Notes: generated by a model not told the origin, from the letters alone. A stretch of 64,000 nucleotides of DNA from Pseudomonas sp. W4I3 (GCF_030816195.1 NZ_JAUSXS010000001.1:1635501-1699500); one strand, 5' to 3'; positions 21,513 through 30,365 are shown, counted from the stretch's first letter. Numbers and translations are program-made.

Positions 21513-22213
21513 TTAACGCGTCTCCAAAATCTGCAGCACCAAATTGACGGCATGGCTGCCAGGAGTGACGGGGCGGTTCACGTGTTGCCCCAGATTACCC
21601 ATGGCCAGGATCGCCATGTCCGTTTCGCAATTCCTTGCAACTTCAGCGCACGCTTCCTGCCCGGCGATTCTGCCTATGAACGCATTCATGGGCGCCTGTG
21701 GCAATTCGACTTATGGTCAACGCGTGCGATCCGTGCAATCAATCCGTAGCGGACAGGCTCAAGCTCCGGTTGTTGAGGAGTACTCGGTCCTGTGTTGGGC
21801 TGTTCCAGACGCTGATGGTGCTTGTACAAACGCAAAACTATTCATTTGCTCGCCACACTCTTGTGAAGTTGTGAAAACCCGTTTTTTCACGCTCTTTTGA
21901 AGACGTGAACCTCAAAAAAGGGCTGCCCCAGCTTGGCACCTGGCCCGCTAAACGGGCAAAAAACTCAAGTGGCCGAGCGCAATGGCAGCTCTGGCAGATT
22001 CGATAAAGACGGGTGGTTTGCAAAGGAAACAGCAAGCACGCCAGCTTCACTCGATCTGTGTGGGCGGCTCTCTGTGGGCGATTGGGGGGTTAATGCCGAG
22101 GCAATAACGATGCTGCGGGGCCCGATCAGGAGACGTCCTTATAATCGGGGGGAGATTGTAGCGAAGAACGCCGTGGAAATGGGCGTGTTTTATGACTTTT
22201 ATTAGTGCGCTGG
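21513..22213. other. 700-base gap upstream of mqo, no gene seen
   Basis: No credible coding region. It includes an AT-richer stretch (about 21830-21920) with the inverted repeat TTCACG (21886-21891)/CGTGAA (21904-21909) flanked by T and A runs, and a short hairpin GCCCGCTAAACGGGC near 21945-21960. This probably contains the mqo promoter and operators, but no clear -35/-10 pair was found. Confidence 0.5.
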
Positions 22214-22447
22214 TCAGGAGGCCAACGCTTGTCGCGATTGTGCACGTACAAACTGAGGGCTGACCCTGGCGCTGGCCGGTAGCGGGCGGTGCATCCAGCC
22301 CAGGTGTGTCTCCGCGACTTCGACCCAGCCTTCACCGACGGGCGGCGAGCTGCATTGCTTGAATGCCAGGCAGTGGCCGTGGGCATCGAGCAGGGCAAAG
22401 TGGCGATGGCGGGGGTGTGACAGGAACAATGACTTGAGAAGGCGCAT
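22214..22447 (-). CDS. Small hypothetical protein
   Basis: 77 residues, MRLLKSLFLSHPRHRHFALL. Basic; no signal peptide or recognisable domain. The segment RHFALLDAHGHCLAFKQCSSPP looks like a folded small protein rather than frame noise, and similar short proteins occur in fluorescent pseudomonads near mqo. No strong Shine-Dalgarno is visible, so it is only moderately supported. Function unknown. Confidence 0.5.
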   Translation of the reverse strand: MRLLKSLFLSHPRHRHFALLDAHGHCLAFKQCSSPPVGEGWVEVAETHLGWMHRPLPASARVSPQFVRAQSRQALAS

Positions 22448-22629
22448 GGCTGTGTACCGGTTGCGTTACATGCTTGAAGGTTCTCAGTCTGCCATGACAT
22501 TGGAATGACGATTTTATGCGAAATTGTAATTTGCCCATGCCTTCAGCTGCGGTTCAGGATTGCTGGTGAGTGATGCGCGTGCACCGTTATACTGGCCGCC
22601 TGTCTGCGCCTAGTCCTGGAGAAATGAGT

Positions 22630-23214
22630 ATGTTGCAACGCCTGTTGTTCGGTTTGATCACTGTGACCAGTTTGGCTTTGGTTGGCTGCGCCAACAGCCC
22701 GCAACAACTCAGCCCGCAACCCAAAGTCACGGCGCAGCTGGCCCCGGTCGGTCATGGCCAGCCCGTGTCGGTGCGTGTGGTGGACGGCCGTCCGTCACCT
22801 ACCCTCGGTTCGCGTGGCGGCCTGTACCCGGAGACCGCGCTGATTTCGGTGACCGGCCAGGACGTACTGCCCAAGCTGCAGGCCCAGGCTGAAGCCGCGG
22901 TGCGCTTGTTGGGCTTCACCCCGACCAACTCGCCAGGTGCGCCGCAACTGACCGTGACCCTGGCTGAACTGAAATACCAGTCGCCCAAGGAAGGCCTGTA
23001 CGTGACCGAGGCGTCCATCGGCGCAACGTTCAAGTCCGACGTCAGCGCCGGTACCCGTCGCTACAGCGGCCGCTATGCGGCCTCCCTGAACCAGCGCTTC
23101 GGCATGTCGCCGAACCAGGAAACCAACACCAAGTTGGTCAGTGACGTGCTCAGCGATGCCTTGACCCGTCTGTTCAAGGATCCAAGCATCGGCCAGTTGC
23201 TCAGTTCGCAATAA
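22630..23214 (+). CDS. YajG-family lipoprotein
   Basis: 194 residues from MLQRLLFGLITVTSLALVGC. A lipoprotein signal peptide ends in the lipobox ALVGC; Asn at +3 rather than Asp at +2 suggests outer-membrane sorting. The mature part matches the YajG family of uncharacterised envelope lipoproteins. GGAGA at 22618-22622 supports this ATG over one 6 bases earlier. A strong terminator follows. Confidence 0.85.
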   Translation: MLQRLLFGLITVTSLALVGCANSPQQLSPQPKVTAQLAPVGHGQPVSVRVVDGRPSPTLGSRGGLYPETALISVTGQDVLPKLQAQAEAAVRLLGFTPTNSPGAPQLTVTLAELKYQSPKEGLYVTEASIGATFKSDVSAGTRRYSGRYAASLNQRFGMSPNQETNTKLVSDVLSDALTRLFKDPSIGQLLSSQ

Positions 23215-23222
23215 GCGGTTCA

Positions 23223-23258
23223 AAAAAACCGGGCTCAGTGATGAGCCCGGTTTTTTTA
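23223..23258 (+). terminator. Intrinsic terminator
   Basis: AACCGGGCTCA pairs with TGAGCCCGGTT around a 2-base loop and is followed by seven T residues (23251-23257). An A-run upstream also allows use from the opposite strand by the convergent small gene. Confidence 0.9.
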
Positions 23259-23269
23259 TGCCTGCGCTT

Positions 23270-23479
23270 TCACGCCGCTGTATCGACATAAAAATCCAGC
23301 ATGCTCACGCCAGTGAATAGATCCAGCTCCGGCAGGTCGGCGTGCGGCTGTCCGGCGAGGGCGCAATACACCAGCCAATGGCGGTCCTGGACGTTGAACG
23401 CGAGGCTGCCGATCAATGCCTCCTGCTCGTCGCTCTGGGCGATCAGGTACAGCCGGTCCTGGTTCTGTGCATGCAACAT
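23270..23479 (-). CDS. Small hypothetical protein
   Basis: 69 residues, MLHAQNQDRLYLIAQSDEQE. The acidic protein has the flow LIGSLAFNVQDRHWLVYCALAG and no cysteine pairs or membrane segment. A clear GAGGAG Shine-Dalgarno lies 6 bases upstream of the ATG, which supports expression. It converges on the yajG-like gene across a shared terminator. Function unknown. Confidence 0.65.
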   Translation of the reverse strand: MLHAQNQDRLYLIAQSDEQEALIGSLAFNVQDRHWLVYCALAGQPHADLPELDLFTGVSMLDFYVDTAA

Positions 23480-23661
23480 GACAAGCTCCTCAAGCGTCGA
23501 AGGGCAACAGAGTGGCTTGTTAAGGTGACGTTCAGGTGACGCTGTAAATTACTGGATACATTAGCCGTCAACGGGGAGGGAGCATTAAAGGCGCAGGAAG
23601 CCACTATCGTTCAGGTTTGTATCTGGACCGGTACCCGAATACTGTTCCGCCGAGGTTTGCG

Positions 23662-23919
23662 ATGGCGTGGCCCGCACTGCTCATCAATGCTGTTGCCCTA
23701 CTGACTGCCTGCTCGGGCGCCGTAGTGCTGTTCATCACCCGCCTGCGTGCGCAACGTGCGATGGCCGACCTGGCCGTGCGCAGCGAGGAACGGGCCATTG
23801 ACCAGCCAATGCTGTTTCTGGATACGCGCACCGAACGGGCGTATCGCCACGCTTACCGCATCGGGTTCGCCGGCCTGGGGTTGGCGCTGGTTCTATCCTG
23901 GCTCAGCACCCACCTTTAA
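23662..23919 (+). CDS. Small membrane protein, unknown
   Basis: 85 residues from MAWPALLINAVALLTACSG. Two hydrophobic helices (about residues 4-24 and 65-82) flank a charged cytoplasmic-like loop with TRLRAQRAMADLAVRSEERAI. GAGG lies 6 bases upstream of the ATG; an upstream TTG is less likely. No known domain. A REP pair follows directly. Confidence 0.6.
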   Translation: MAWPALLINAVALLTACSGAVVLFITRLRAQRAMADLAVRSEERAIDQPMLFLDTRTERAYRHAYRIGFAGLGLALVLSWLSTHL

Positions 23920-23935
23920 AGAACACCGGAGCAAA

Positions 23936-24025
23936 TGTGGGAGGGGGCTTGCCCCCGATGACGGTGTGCCAGTCAATATATCCACTGGCTGATCCACCGC
24001 TATCGGGAGCAAGCCCCCTCCCACA
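23936..24025. repeat. REP pair, family II
   Basis: Arms TGTGGGAGGGGGCTTGCCCC (from 23936) and GGAGCAAGCCCCCTCCCACA (ending 24025). It is between the small membrane protein and the convergent acyltransferase, where it may act as a shared 3' barrier. Confidence 0.9.
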
Positions 24026-24042
24026 TTGTTTGATCGGTGTTT

Positions 24043-25206
24043 TTACAACGGGATTCCGGCTTTGACCCGATACTGATTACGCACCGGCGTCGCATATTGC
24101 ACCACCAGGTACGGACGGTGCTCGGACGGGCACTCGTTCAAGCGCCGCTCCCATTCTGCCTTGGCCTTGGCCAGCTCATCGGCCGGGAATAGGTCCGCAG
24201 CCTTGGGCACTTCAAGTTGCGGGTCGGCGTCATTCCATTGGGCGTACGCCAGGTAGTGCACCGGGAACAACCGATAACCACCCAGAATCTGCCGGTCCAT
24301 CTCGGCCGCTAGCAGCTTGGTGTCTTCGAAGCGCTCGGTAATCGGCGGCGCGAAGTTCACGTGCACCCGGCCTTTATAACCGGTGATGCCCAGCGCAATG
24401 CTCACGTCATCCTCGCCCGGCGCCTTGCTGTAGGTGCCGGTGGTGGCGCGGATGTACAACTCGCGGGCCTTGGCGGCGTCGCACGGGTCATACTCATAGC
24501 TGATCGACACCGGCGTCAGGTTCAACGACTGGATGACTTCGGCGAATGGCTCGTCCTTGCGGCTGACATGGAACATCTTGAGGATCGCCGACTCGGTGCG
24601 ATCATCCCCATCCTTTGCCCGGCCTTCGGCCTGGGCGATCCAGATGGACTGGCAATCCTTGCGGATTGAATGGTTGATGTAGGCCGACAGCAGCTGGTAA
24701 GCCGCCATCTTTTCCTTTCGTCCGGTGATCGAGCGGTGCACGATGAAGCTCTTGTTCAAGCGCATCAGGTCGCTGACAAACGGTTTTTGCAGCAGGTTGT
24801 CACCGATGGCGATGCGCGGCGTCGGCAGGCCGGCATGGTAGACGGCGTAGTTGACGAAGGCCGGGTCCATCACGATGTCGCGGTGGTTGGCCAGAAACAG
24901 GTAGGCGCTGCCGGATTTCAGTTGCTCGACGCCGGTATAGGTCACGCCGTCAGTCGCGCGGTCGATGGTATGGTCGACGTAGTACTCGACTTTATCCTGC
25001 AGCGTCGCCACGGTGGTGACGCCGGCGAATTCACGGCGCAGCTTGCGTGCGATCATCGGCTTGAGCAGCCAGCCCAGCGTGCCGGCAAAACGCGGGAAGC
25101 GGAAGTGGGTCAGGATGTCCAGAAAGGCCTTGTCACTGAACAGCCGGTCCAGCACTGCCGGGACTTCGCTGTCATTGTAAGGTCGGATGGTATCGAATTC
25201 GCCCAT
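24043..25206 (-). CDS. PlsC-like acyltransferase
   Basis: 387 residues from MGEFDTIRPYNDSEV. Large member of the glycerol-phosphate acyltransferase superfamily, annotated in many gammaproteobacteria as a 1-acylglycerol-3-phosphate acyltransferase. The catalytic block is LFLANHRDIVMDPAFVN, with the His-Asp pair spaced HX5D rather than the PlsC HX4D; the substrate block is WIAQAEGRAKDG (the family's EG(R/T)RS region). No membrane anchor is obvious. An ATG directly upstream (25209) is an equal alternative start. Substrate is inferred. Confidence 0.75.
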   Translation of the reverse strand: MGEFDTIRPYNDSEVPAVLDRLFSDKAFLDILTHFRFPRFAGTLGWLLKPMIARKLRREFAGVTTVATLQDKVEYYVDHTIDRATDGVTYTGVEQLKSGSAYLFLANHRDIVMDPAFVNYAVYHAGLPTPRIAIGDNLLQKPFVSDLMRLNKSFIVHRSITGRKEKMAAYQLLSAYINHSIRKDCQSIWIAQAEGRAKDGDDRTESAILKMFHVSRKDEPFAEVIQSLNLTPVSISYEYDPCDAAKARELYIRATTGTYSKAPGEDDVSIALGITGYKGRVHVNFAPPITERFEDTKLLAAEMDRQILGGYRLFPVHYLAYAQWNDADPQLEVPKAADLFPADELAKAKAEWERRLNECPSEHRPYLVVQYATPVRNQYRVKAGIPL

Positions 25207-25338
25207 CATGCTCTCTTGTTAGAAACGGCTAGGGTAAGTAGAGGAAATACCAGGGTGCGGTCCAGGTAATTGGCCTGGCCGGAAATAGCCCTGTAAATAG
25301 ACCGGCGATTATACGCACAAGTCACTCGGGAGACTGCG

Positions 25339-25521
25339 ATGCTGGAACCTGCGCTGTACGATTGTCCTTATTGTGGTGAAGCGGTTGAGACGACGGTGGA
25401 TTTGTCCGGCGGTGATCAGGTTTACATAGAAGACTGTCAGGTGTGCTGCAAACCGATCACTTTCAGTCTGCAGGTTGATGGTGACGAGTGGATGCTCGAA
25501 ACCCGCAGCGAGAACGAATAA
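25339..25521 (+). CDS. CPXCG-motif cysteine-rich protein
   Basis: 60 residues. Zinc-ribbon-like small protein with CPYCG near the N-terminus and CQVCC about 30 residues later, four cysteines suited to binding one metal ion. Family function is unknown. It precedes a DUF2007 gene by 15 bases, a pairing that recurs in pseudomonads and suggests an operon. Confidence 0.85.
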   Translation: MLEPALYDCPYCGEAVETTVDLSGGDQVYIEDCQVCCKPITFSLQVDGDEWMLETRSENE

Positions 25522-25536
25522 ACAACGGGTACCTCC

Positions 25537-25797
25537 ATGCAGCGAATCTACGAACCGGAAAACCTCATGGAAGGCGAGCTGCTGCAACAGATGCTTGCCA
25601 GCGAAGGGATCGAAGCGCACCTGGTGGGGCGCCACTTGCTCGGTGGCACGGGTGAGCTGCCGATTTTCGGCTTGCTGGGGCTGGAGGTCGATAATGACCA
25701 GGCTGCCTGTGCCCGCGAGCTCATCACCGCCTATAACGGTGCGCAACCCTTGCCCGGCGACGAACCCGACAGCTTCCCCGACGTATTGGTCTGTTAG
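25537..25797 (+). CDS. DUF2007 (putative signal-transducing) protein
   Basis: 86 residues, MQRIYEPENLMEGELLQQML. It has the DUF2007 layout: an N-terminal helix that recognises an internal ligand, then the loop LLGGTGELPIFGLLGLEVDNDQ. The family is thought to act in signalling but has no assigned reaction. It follows the CPXCG gene and precedes the SRAP gene. Confidence 0.85.
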   Translation: MQRIYEPENLMEGELLQQMLASEGIEAHLVGRHLLGGTGELPIFGLLGLEVDNDQAACARELITAYNGAQPLPGDEPDSFPDVLVC

Positions 25798-25834
25798 GCT
25801 GTCGGTCGGTTTACCCCAAGAGTCGTGTTGCCCC

Positions 25835-26455
25835 ATGTGTGGACGTTATGCCCTGTTTCGCTGGAACCCCGCGTTTGCTGCCCTGCCGGGTTTTCCGGCC
25901 GACCAGAAAGCCCAGTGGAATATTTCCCCGAATGATTCGGTGCTGATCCAGCGCACCATCGACGGCCAGCCCACCCTGGCGCGTGCGCGTTGGGGCCTGA
26001 CGCCGCCCTGGCTCACCGACCTGTCCCGCACCCCGGCCCATGCCCGCGCCGAAACCCTGGCCGAGCAACCGATGTTTCGCGAAGCGTTCCGCCAGCGCCG
26101 CTGCCTGCTGCCGGCCAACGGGTTTTACGAATGGCGCGGCACCCAGCGCAAACGCCCGTACTGGCTGACGCCGGGAGAGGGCTCCACGTTGTTTTTCGCG
26201 GCGATCTGGGAAGCGTATCCGGTACAGGAACAGGTGTGGTTGAGTACGGCGGTGGTCACCCAGGCTGCGCAGGCTCAGCGTCGACCGTTGATCCTGGATG
26301 AGGCAGGGCAAGCCGCTTGGCTCAATCCCGAAACGCCGCTGCCGGTACTGCAAAGCCTTCTGGCCAGTGAACCCGCCGCGTTGCGCGAGCGGGTGCTGGC
26401 CAACATGGTCAACGATCCCAAGCTCAATGGGCCGGAGTGCCTCACCCCGGCTTGA
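25835..26455 (+). CDS. SOS response-associated peptidase (SRAP, YedK/HMCES-like)
   Basis: 206 residues starting MCGRYALFRW. After removal of Met, Cys2 becomes the N-terminal nucleophile that crosslinks to abasic sites in single-stranded DNA. The conserved Asn and Glu are in LLPANGFYEW, and the histidine region is replaced in this copy by the segment ...AVVTQAAQAQ, which differs from the usual THAA/A(N)xxxxxIHxRMP motif. No LexA box was seen upstream. Confidence 0.85.
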   Translation: MCGRYALFRWNPAFAALPGFPADQKAQWNISPNDSVLIQRTIDGQPTLARARWGLTPPWLTDLSRTPAHARAETLAEQPMFREAFRQRRCLLPANGFYEWRGTQRKRPYWLTPGEGSTLFFAAIWEAYPVQEQVWLSTAVVTQAAQAQRRPLILDEAGQAAWLNPETPLPVLQSLLASEPAALRERVLANMVNDPKLNGPECLTPA

Positions 26456-26566
26456 GCCGGAGGGTTGTGAGATGCGTCCGAAATTAAGCACTTAAACCTC
26501 TGATGTATCTGGCGCTGATACAAATGTGCGCCTACGATACGCGCCACGTTTTCAGGGAGAGTGTTC

Positions 26567-27388
26567 ATGATTAAGAAGTCATTGGCGGTAAGCGGGTTGG
26601 TCGCAGCGATGCTGCTGGCCGGGTGTCAGTCGGTCAACACCACCAGCGGCGGCGCGGTTGGGGTTGAGCGCAAGCAGTACATGTTCAGCATGCTGTCGAG
26701 CCAGGAAGTTGATCAGATGTACGCCCAGTCCTACCAGCAGACCCTGGGCGAAGCCAGTGGCAAAGGCCTGGTGGACAAAACCAGCGCCAACGCCAAGCGC
26801 GTGCAGGCCATCGCCAAGCGCCTGATTGCCCAGGCGCCCACCTTCCGCCCGGATGCGGCGCAATGGCAGTGGGAAGTGAACCTGATCAAGAGCGATGAGA
26901 TGAACGCCAACTGCGGGCCGGGTGGCAAGATCCTGGTGTACAGCGCATTGATCGACAACCTCAAGCTCACCGATGACGAACTGGCTGCGGTGATGGGCCA
27001 TGAAATCGCCCACGCCTTGCGTGAACACGGCCGCGAAGCCATGTCCAAGGCCTACGGCATCGAAATGGCCAAGCAGGGCGCCGGCGCGTTGTTCGGCCTG
27101 GGCCAGGACAGCCTGGCGTTGGCCGATACCGTGGCCAACTACGGCATGACCTTGCCCAACAGCCGCAGCAATGAGAACGAAGCCGACCTGATCGGCCTGG
27201 AGCTGGCCGCCCGCGCCGGCTACAACCCGAATGCGGCGATCACGCTGTGGAACAAGATGGCCAAAGCCTCGGAAGGCGCACCGCCGGAGTTCATGAGCAC
27301 GCACCCGGCTTCAGACAGCCGTATCGCCTCGTTGCAGGCGGCGATTCCGAAGGTGATGCCGCTCTACCAGCAGGCCAAAAAATCCTGA
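26567..27388 (+). CDS. M48-family lipoprotein metallopeptidase
   Basis: 273 residues from MIKKSLAVSGLVAAMLLAGC. The lipobox LAGC predicts an acylated periplasm-facing protein. The zinc motif HEIAHALREH (His145, Glu146, His149) and the third ligand in NENEADLIGLE define the M48/LoiP-YcaL type, linked to outer-membrane quality control. Shine-Dalgarno GGGAGA is 6 bases upstream of the ATG. Its 3' end is 20 bases from a compact REP palindrome. Confidence 0.93.
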   Translation: MIKKSLAVSGLVAAMLLAGCQSVNTTSGGAVGVERKQYMFSMLSSQEVDQMYAQSYQQTLGEASGKGLVDKTSANAKRVQAIAKRLIAQAPTFRPDAAQWQWEVNLIKSDEMNANCGPGGKILVYSALIDNLKLTDDELAAVMGHEIAHALREHGREAMSKAYGIEMAKQGAGALFGLGQDSLALADTVANYGMTLPNSRSNENEADLIGLELAARAGYNPNAAITLWNKMAKASEGAPPEFMSTHPASDSRIASLQAAIPKVMPLYQQAKKS

Positions 27389-27401
27389 GGCCTGACTGAG
27401 A

Positions 27402-28025
27402 TCAAAATGTGGGAGGGGGCAAGCCCCCTCCCACATGGATTAGATCCAGCCACTGCTTTGCATGGCTTTTGTACACCGCCACGATTGCCAGCACGAAAAA
27501 CGCCGTAGCCGCCAATCGGCGAATCAACGTCAGCGGCAGTTTCTCCGCCGCAAAATTCCCCGCCAGCACCACCGGCACGTTAGCAATCAACATGCCCAGG
27601 GTGGTGCCGATAATCACCAGCCACAATTCCGGATACTGAGCCGCCAGCATCACCGTGGCGATCTGGGTCTTGTCACCGATTTCCGCGATAAAAAACGCAA
27701 TCAACGTGGTCAGGAACGGCCCGAACTTGCGTGTGGTGCTGGCTTCGTCATCGTCGAGTTTGTCCGGCACCAGGGTCCAGAGTGCCGTGGCACAGAAGCT
27801 CGCCGCGAGAATCCAGTGCAGCACCGCATCGGAGAAAAAACTCCCGAACCAGGCACCCACAGCGCCGGCGGCCGCATGGTTGGCCAGGGTCGCGGCGACG
27901 ATGCCGGCGATGATGGGCCAGGGCTTGCGAAAGCGAGCAGCGAGAATAAGCGCGAGCAGTTGCGTCTTGTCGCCGATTTCGGCCAGGGCAACGATTGCGG
28001 TAGGAACGAGCAGTGAATCCAGCAT
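27402..28025 (-). CDS. TMEM165/GDT1-family cation transporter (probable Mn exporter)
   Basis: 207 residues from MLDSLLVPTAIVALAEIGDKTQ. Two copies of the signature E-x-GD-K/R-T (AEIGDKTQ) in symmetrical hydrophobic halves define the GDT1/UPF0016 family of divalent-cation exporters. The upstream yybP-ykoY riboswitch argues for manganese. The last residues (GGGLPPPTF) and the stop are encoded by a REP palindrome. A longer frame would translate the riboswitch, so the internal ATG is preferred. Confidence 0.85.
   Translation of the reverse strand: MLDSLLVPTAIVALAEIGDKTQLLALILAARFRKPWPIIAGIVAATLANHAAAGAVGAWFGSFFSDAVLHWILAASFCATALWTLVPDKLDDDEASTTRKFGPFLTTLIAFFIAEIGDKTQIATVMLAAQYPELWLVIIGTTLGMLIANVPVVLAGNFAAEKLPLTLIRRLAATAFFVLAIVAVYKSHAKQWLDLIHVGGGLPPPTF
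27408..27435. repeat. Collapsed REP family II palindrome at the GDT1 3' end
   Basis: Perfect 13-base arms TGTGGGAGGGGGC (27408-27420) and GCCCCCTCCCACA (27423-27435) with a 2-base centre. The usual spacer between the two family II arms is missing. It supplies the final codons and stop context of the GDT1 gene. Confidence 0.9.
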
Positions 28026-28052
28026 CAGGTAGGTTTCCAGGGGCGGGTCGAC

Positions 28053-28228
28053 ACGGCTATGACACGTACAGCCTTCCCGCCCCGGGTAAGGTGTGCGTGT
28101 CATAGGTCTTGTCAAACCCCGGTCCGTCTGTGCGGACTCCTGGGTCGCATACGCCATGGTCTGCTGACCAAGTATGTTGACGTATGCCGGATGAGCGTGG
28201 GGCTCAAAGGAGACTACTCCCCTAGGAC
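28053..28228 (-). ncRNA. yybP-ykoY manganese riboswitch
   Basis: The leader of the GDT1 gene shows the yybP-ykoY landmarks in order on the minus strand: AGGGGAGTAG (near 28218-28209), CATACGTCAACATACT, GGCGTATGCGA and GACAAGACCTATGACACG. Element order, spacing and the target family (Mn2+ exporter) agree with the Mn-sensing class. CTATGACACG, at the aptamer 3' edge (28096-28105), can also pair with CGTGTCATAG (28057-28066) to form a switch hairpin. Exact ends are approximate. Confidence 0.8.
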
Positions 28229-28235
28229 GGAGCGG

Positions 28236-28264
28236 ATTCTGCCTAGGCAAAACCCATTCGGCAA
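28236..28264 (-). promoter_or_regulatory. Candidate promoter for the GDT1 gene
   Basis: Minus-strand TTGCCG (28264-28259), a 17-base spacer and CAGAAT (28241-28236), four of six matches in each box. Transcription would begin just before the riboswitch aptamer. It lies in the gap to rsmC. Confidence 0.45.
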
Positions 28265-28285
28265 GCGTTCTTTTTCAAGCGCCTG

Positions 28286-29284
28286 TCAGGGACGCTTGGC
28301 CCGATAAATGCGGAAACCGTTGCCTTCGGCCTTGACGGCGCAGATGCCCAGATGCTCTTCGATCAGCGGCTGATACTTCAGGAAGCTGTTGGCGACCAGG
28401 CGCAGTTCGCCGCCTTTTGCCAGATGTTTGCCTGCTTTTCGCAGCAGGTTTTCCGTGGCGAAGTAATCGGTGTGCACCCCGACATGGAACGGCGGGTTGC
28501 TCAGGATCGCGTTCAAACCCATCGGTGCGGCGTCGATGCCGTCGCCGGTCAACACCTCGGCTTCCAGGCCATTGGCAGACAGGGTCAGGCGGCTGCTGGC
28601 AGCGGCGAAGGCATCCACGTCCAGCATCGTGACGGTGTTATGCGGGTAGCGACGTTTCACCGCGGCGCCCAAAACGCCGGCTCCGCAACCGAAGTCGAGC
28701 AAATGCCCGCTGGGCAGCTTGTCCAGATGCTCCAGCAACAGTTCGGTGCCACGGTCCAGGCGGCCGTGACTGAACACGCCCGGCAGGCTCACCACCTTGA
28801 GCGGCCCGTCCACCAGCGGTACTTCGAAGGTCTGCGCCAGGCTTTCCAGTTCGCGCGCTTGCGGCGCGTTGCTCACGGTGGCCTGCCAGAGCTGACAGTG
28901 CCGCGCGTTATCCAGCTTGCGCGGTTTGCCGAAGGGAATCATTTGCTTGGCCGCACTTTCGATGCCGGCTTTTTTCTCGCCCACCAGGAACAGCTCGGCG
29001 CCGGGCAGGCGTGCGGCCACGGCGTTGAGCAGGTAGTCGGTGAGGTCTTTGGATTTGGGCAGGAAAATCACTGCCGCATCAAACCCGCGCTCGGGCACAT
29101 TCACACCGAACTGGCTGCGCTCGGGAAAACGCGCCTCAAGCGCCGCCTGGTCACCGGCATGCCAGCACCAGCCGTGGGCGTTGGGCAGGCGCCCGAGCAG
29201 ATCGTCGGCAGGCAGGCCGACCAGCAACAGGTTGCCTTGAAAAAGTTCGGCCTGGCGAAGCAGTACTTCACTGCGCGGATCCAT
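28286..29284 (-). CDS. rsmC: 16S rRNA m2G1207 methyltransferase-like protein
   Basis: 332 residues from [17 protein letters not shown]. Two-domain RsmC/RlmG-type enzyme: an N-terminal pseudo-methyltransferase part, then an AdoMet domain with motif [13 protein letters not shown] and the guanine-N2 motif NPPFHVG. Modification of G1207 of 16S rRNA is the family assignment; RlmG is the closest alternative. AAGGAG lies 6 bases upstream of this ATG; the frame could extend upstream into the following dehydrogenase gene. Confidence 0.87.
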   Translation of the reverse strand: MDPRSEVLLRQAELFQGNLLLVGLPADDLLGRLPNAHGWCWHAGDQAALEARFPERSQFGVNVPERGFDAAVIFLPKSKDLTDYLLNAVAARLPGAELFLVGEKKAGIESAAKQMIPFGKPRKLDNARHCQLWQATVSNAPQARELESLAQTFEVPLVDGPLKVVSLPGVFSHGRLDRGTELLLEHLDKLPSGHLLDFGCGAGVLGAAVKRRYPHNTVTMLDVDAFAAASSRLTLSANGLEAEVLTGDGIDAAPMGLNAILSNPPFHVGVHTDYFATENLLRKAGKHLAKGGELRLVANSFLKYQPLIEEHLGICAVKAEGNGFRIYRAKRP

Positions 29285-29315
29285 GGTCTGCTCCTTGAAA
29301 AAGGGACGCAGTTTA

Positions 29316-30278
29316 TCAACTGACGACGCGCAGCGGGGCGCCGTTGAAAAAGCCCAGCGCGTTTTCACTCAATTGCCCGACGATCCGTTGCCGCGCCTCA
29401 CGGCTGCCCCAGGCGTTGTGGGGCGTAACGATCAGTCGAGGAATATCACCGGCCAGCAGCGGGTTGCCGTTGACCGGAGGCTCCACACTCAACACATCGG
29501 TGGCCGCTCCACCCAAATGCCCACTGCGCAGCGCATCGGCCAGTGCCTGTTCGTTGATCAAGCCACCGCGTGCGGTGTTGACGATAAACGCGCCGGGCTT
29601 GAGCAATGCCAGCTCGCGCGCACCGATAAAGTCGCGGGTGTGCTCGTTGAGCGGGCAATGCAGGGTCAGCGCATCGACCTGCGCCAGCAGTTCATCCAAC
29701 GGCACGCGGTCGGCGCGGGCAGGGCGCCCAGGAATCGCGCCAAGCAGCACGCGCATGCCGAACGCTTCGGCCAGGCGTGCCACGGCGCCGCCCAACTCGC
29801 CATGCCCGAGCAGGCCGAGGGTTTTGCCCTCCAGCTCGACAATCGGGTAGTCCAGCAGGCAGAACTGCTTGGCCTGCTGCCATTTGCCTGCGGCCACATC
29901 CCCTTGATAGTCCTTCAGACGCGTGGCGAGGTTGAGCAACAGCATGATCGTGTGCTGGGCCACCGACGGTGTGCCGTAGCCCTGGCAGTTGCTCACCGTG
30001 ATGCCGTGGGCGCGGGCGGCCTCAAGGTCGATGTTGTTGGTGCCGGTGGCCGACACCAGGATCAGCTTGAGCTCAGGGCAAGCCGCCAGGGTCTCGGCGC
30101 TGAGCGGGATTTTGTTGCTGATGGCCACCTGAGCGCCCTGCAAGCGTTCGAGCACATTCTGCGGCGTGGTCTGCTCGAACAACTGCAGTTCGCTGAAGCA
30201 GGCGCGCAAGCCGCTGAGGTCGAGATCGCCAAGGTCCAGGGAGGGGTGATCGAGGAAGACGGCGCGGCGATTGTTCAT
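29316..30278 (-). CDS. D-2-hydroxyacid dehydrogenase (glycerate dehydrogenase-like)
   Basis: 320 residues from [21 protein letters not shown](P)-dependent oxidoreductase of the SerA/HprA type. The Rossmann motif is [19 protein letters not shown]; catalytic Arg, Glu and His are in [18 protein letters not shown] and VTPHNAWGS. The substrate is probably glycerate/hydroxypyruvate, inferred. It ends 31 bases before the rsmC start. A TTG two codons upstream is possible. Confidence 0.85.
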   Translation of the reverse strand: MNNRRAVFLDHPSLDLGDLDLSGLRACFSELQLFEQTTPQNVLERLQGAQVAISNKIPLSAETLAACPELKLILVSATGTNNIDLEAARAHGITVSNCQGYGTPSVAQHTIMLLLNLATRLKDYQGDVAAGKWQQAKQFCLLDYPIVELEGKTLGLLGHGELGGAVARLAEAFGMRVLLGAIPGRPARADRVPLDELLAQVDALTLHCPLNEHTRDFIGARELALLKPGAFIVNTARGGLINEQALADALRSGHLGGAATDVLSVEPPVNGNPLLAGDIPRLIVTPHNAWGSREARQRIVGQLSENALGFFNGAPLRVVS

Positions 30279-30365
30279 GATCAACTGTACCTTTTGCGTC
30301 GAGGTTCGAAGGCGTAATCTGCTGAGCCTATCAGATCAAATAAACAGCTACTTAATGGAGTGCGC

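Noticed and set aside
21513..21704. 63-codon frame directly upstream of mqo
   Set aside because: No Shine-Dalgarno, no family features; probably mqo promoter DNA.
19983..21749. 588-codon frame antisense to mqo
   Set aside because: Same codon-bias shadow effect; mqo on the other strand is unmistakable.
28026..28250. N-terminal extension of the GDT1 transporter
   Set aside because: It lies on the riboswitch; the family start is at 28025.
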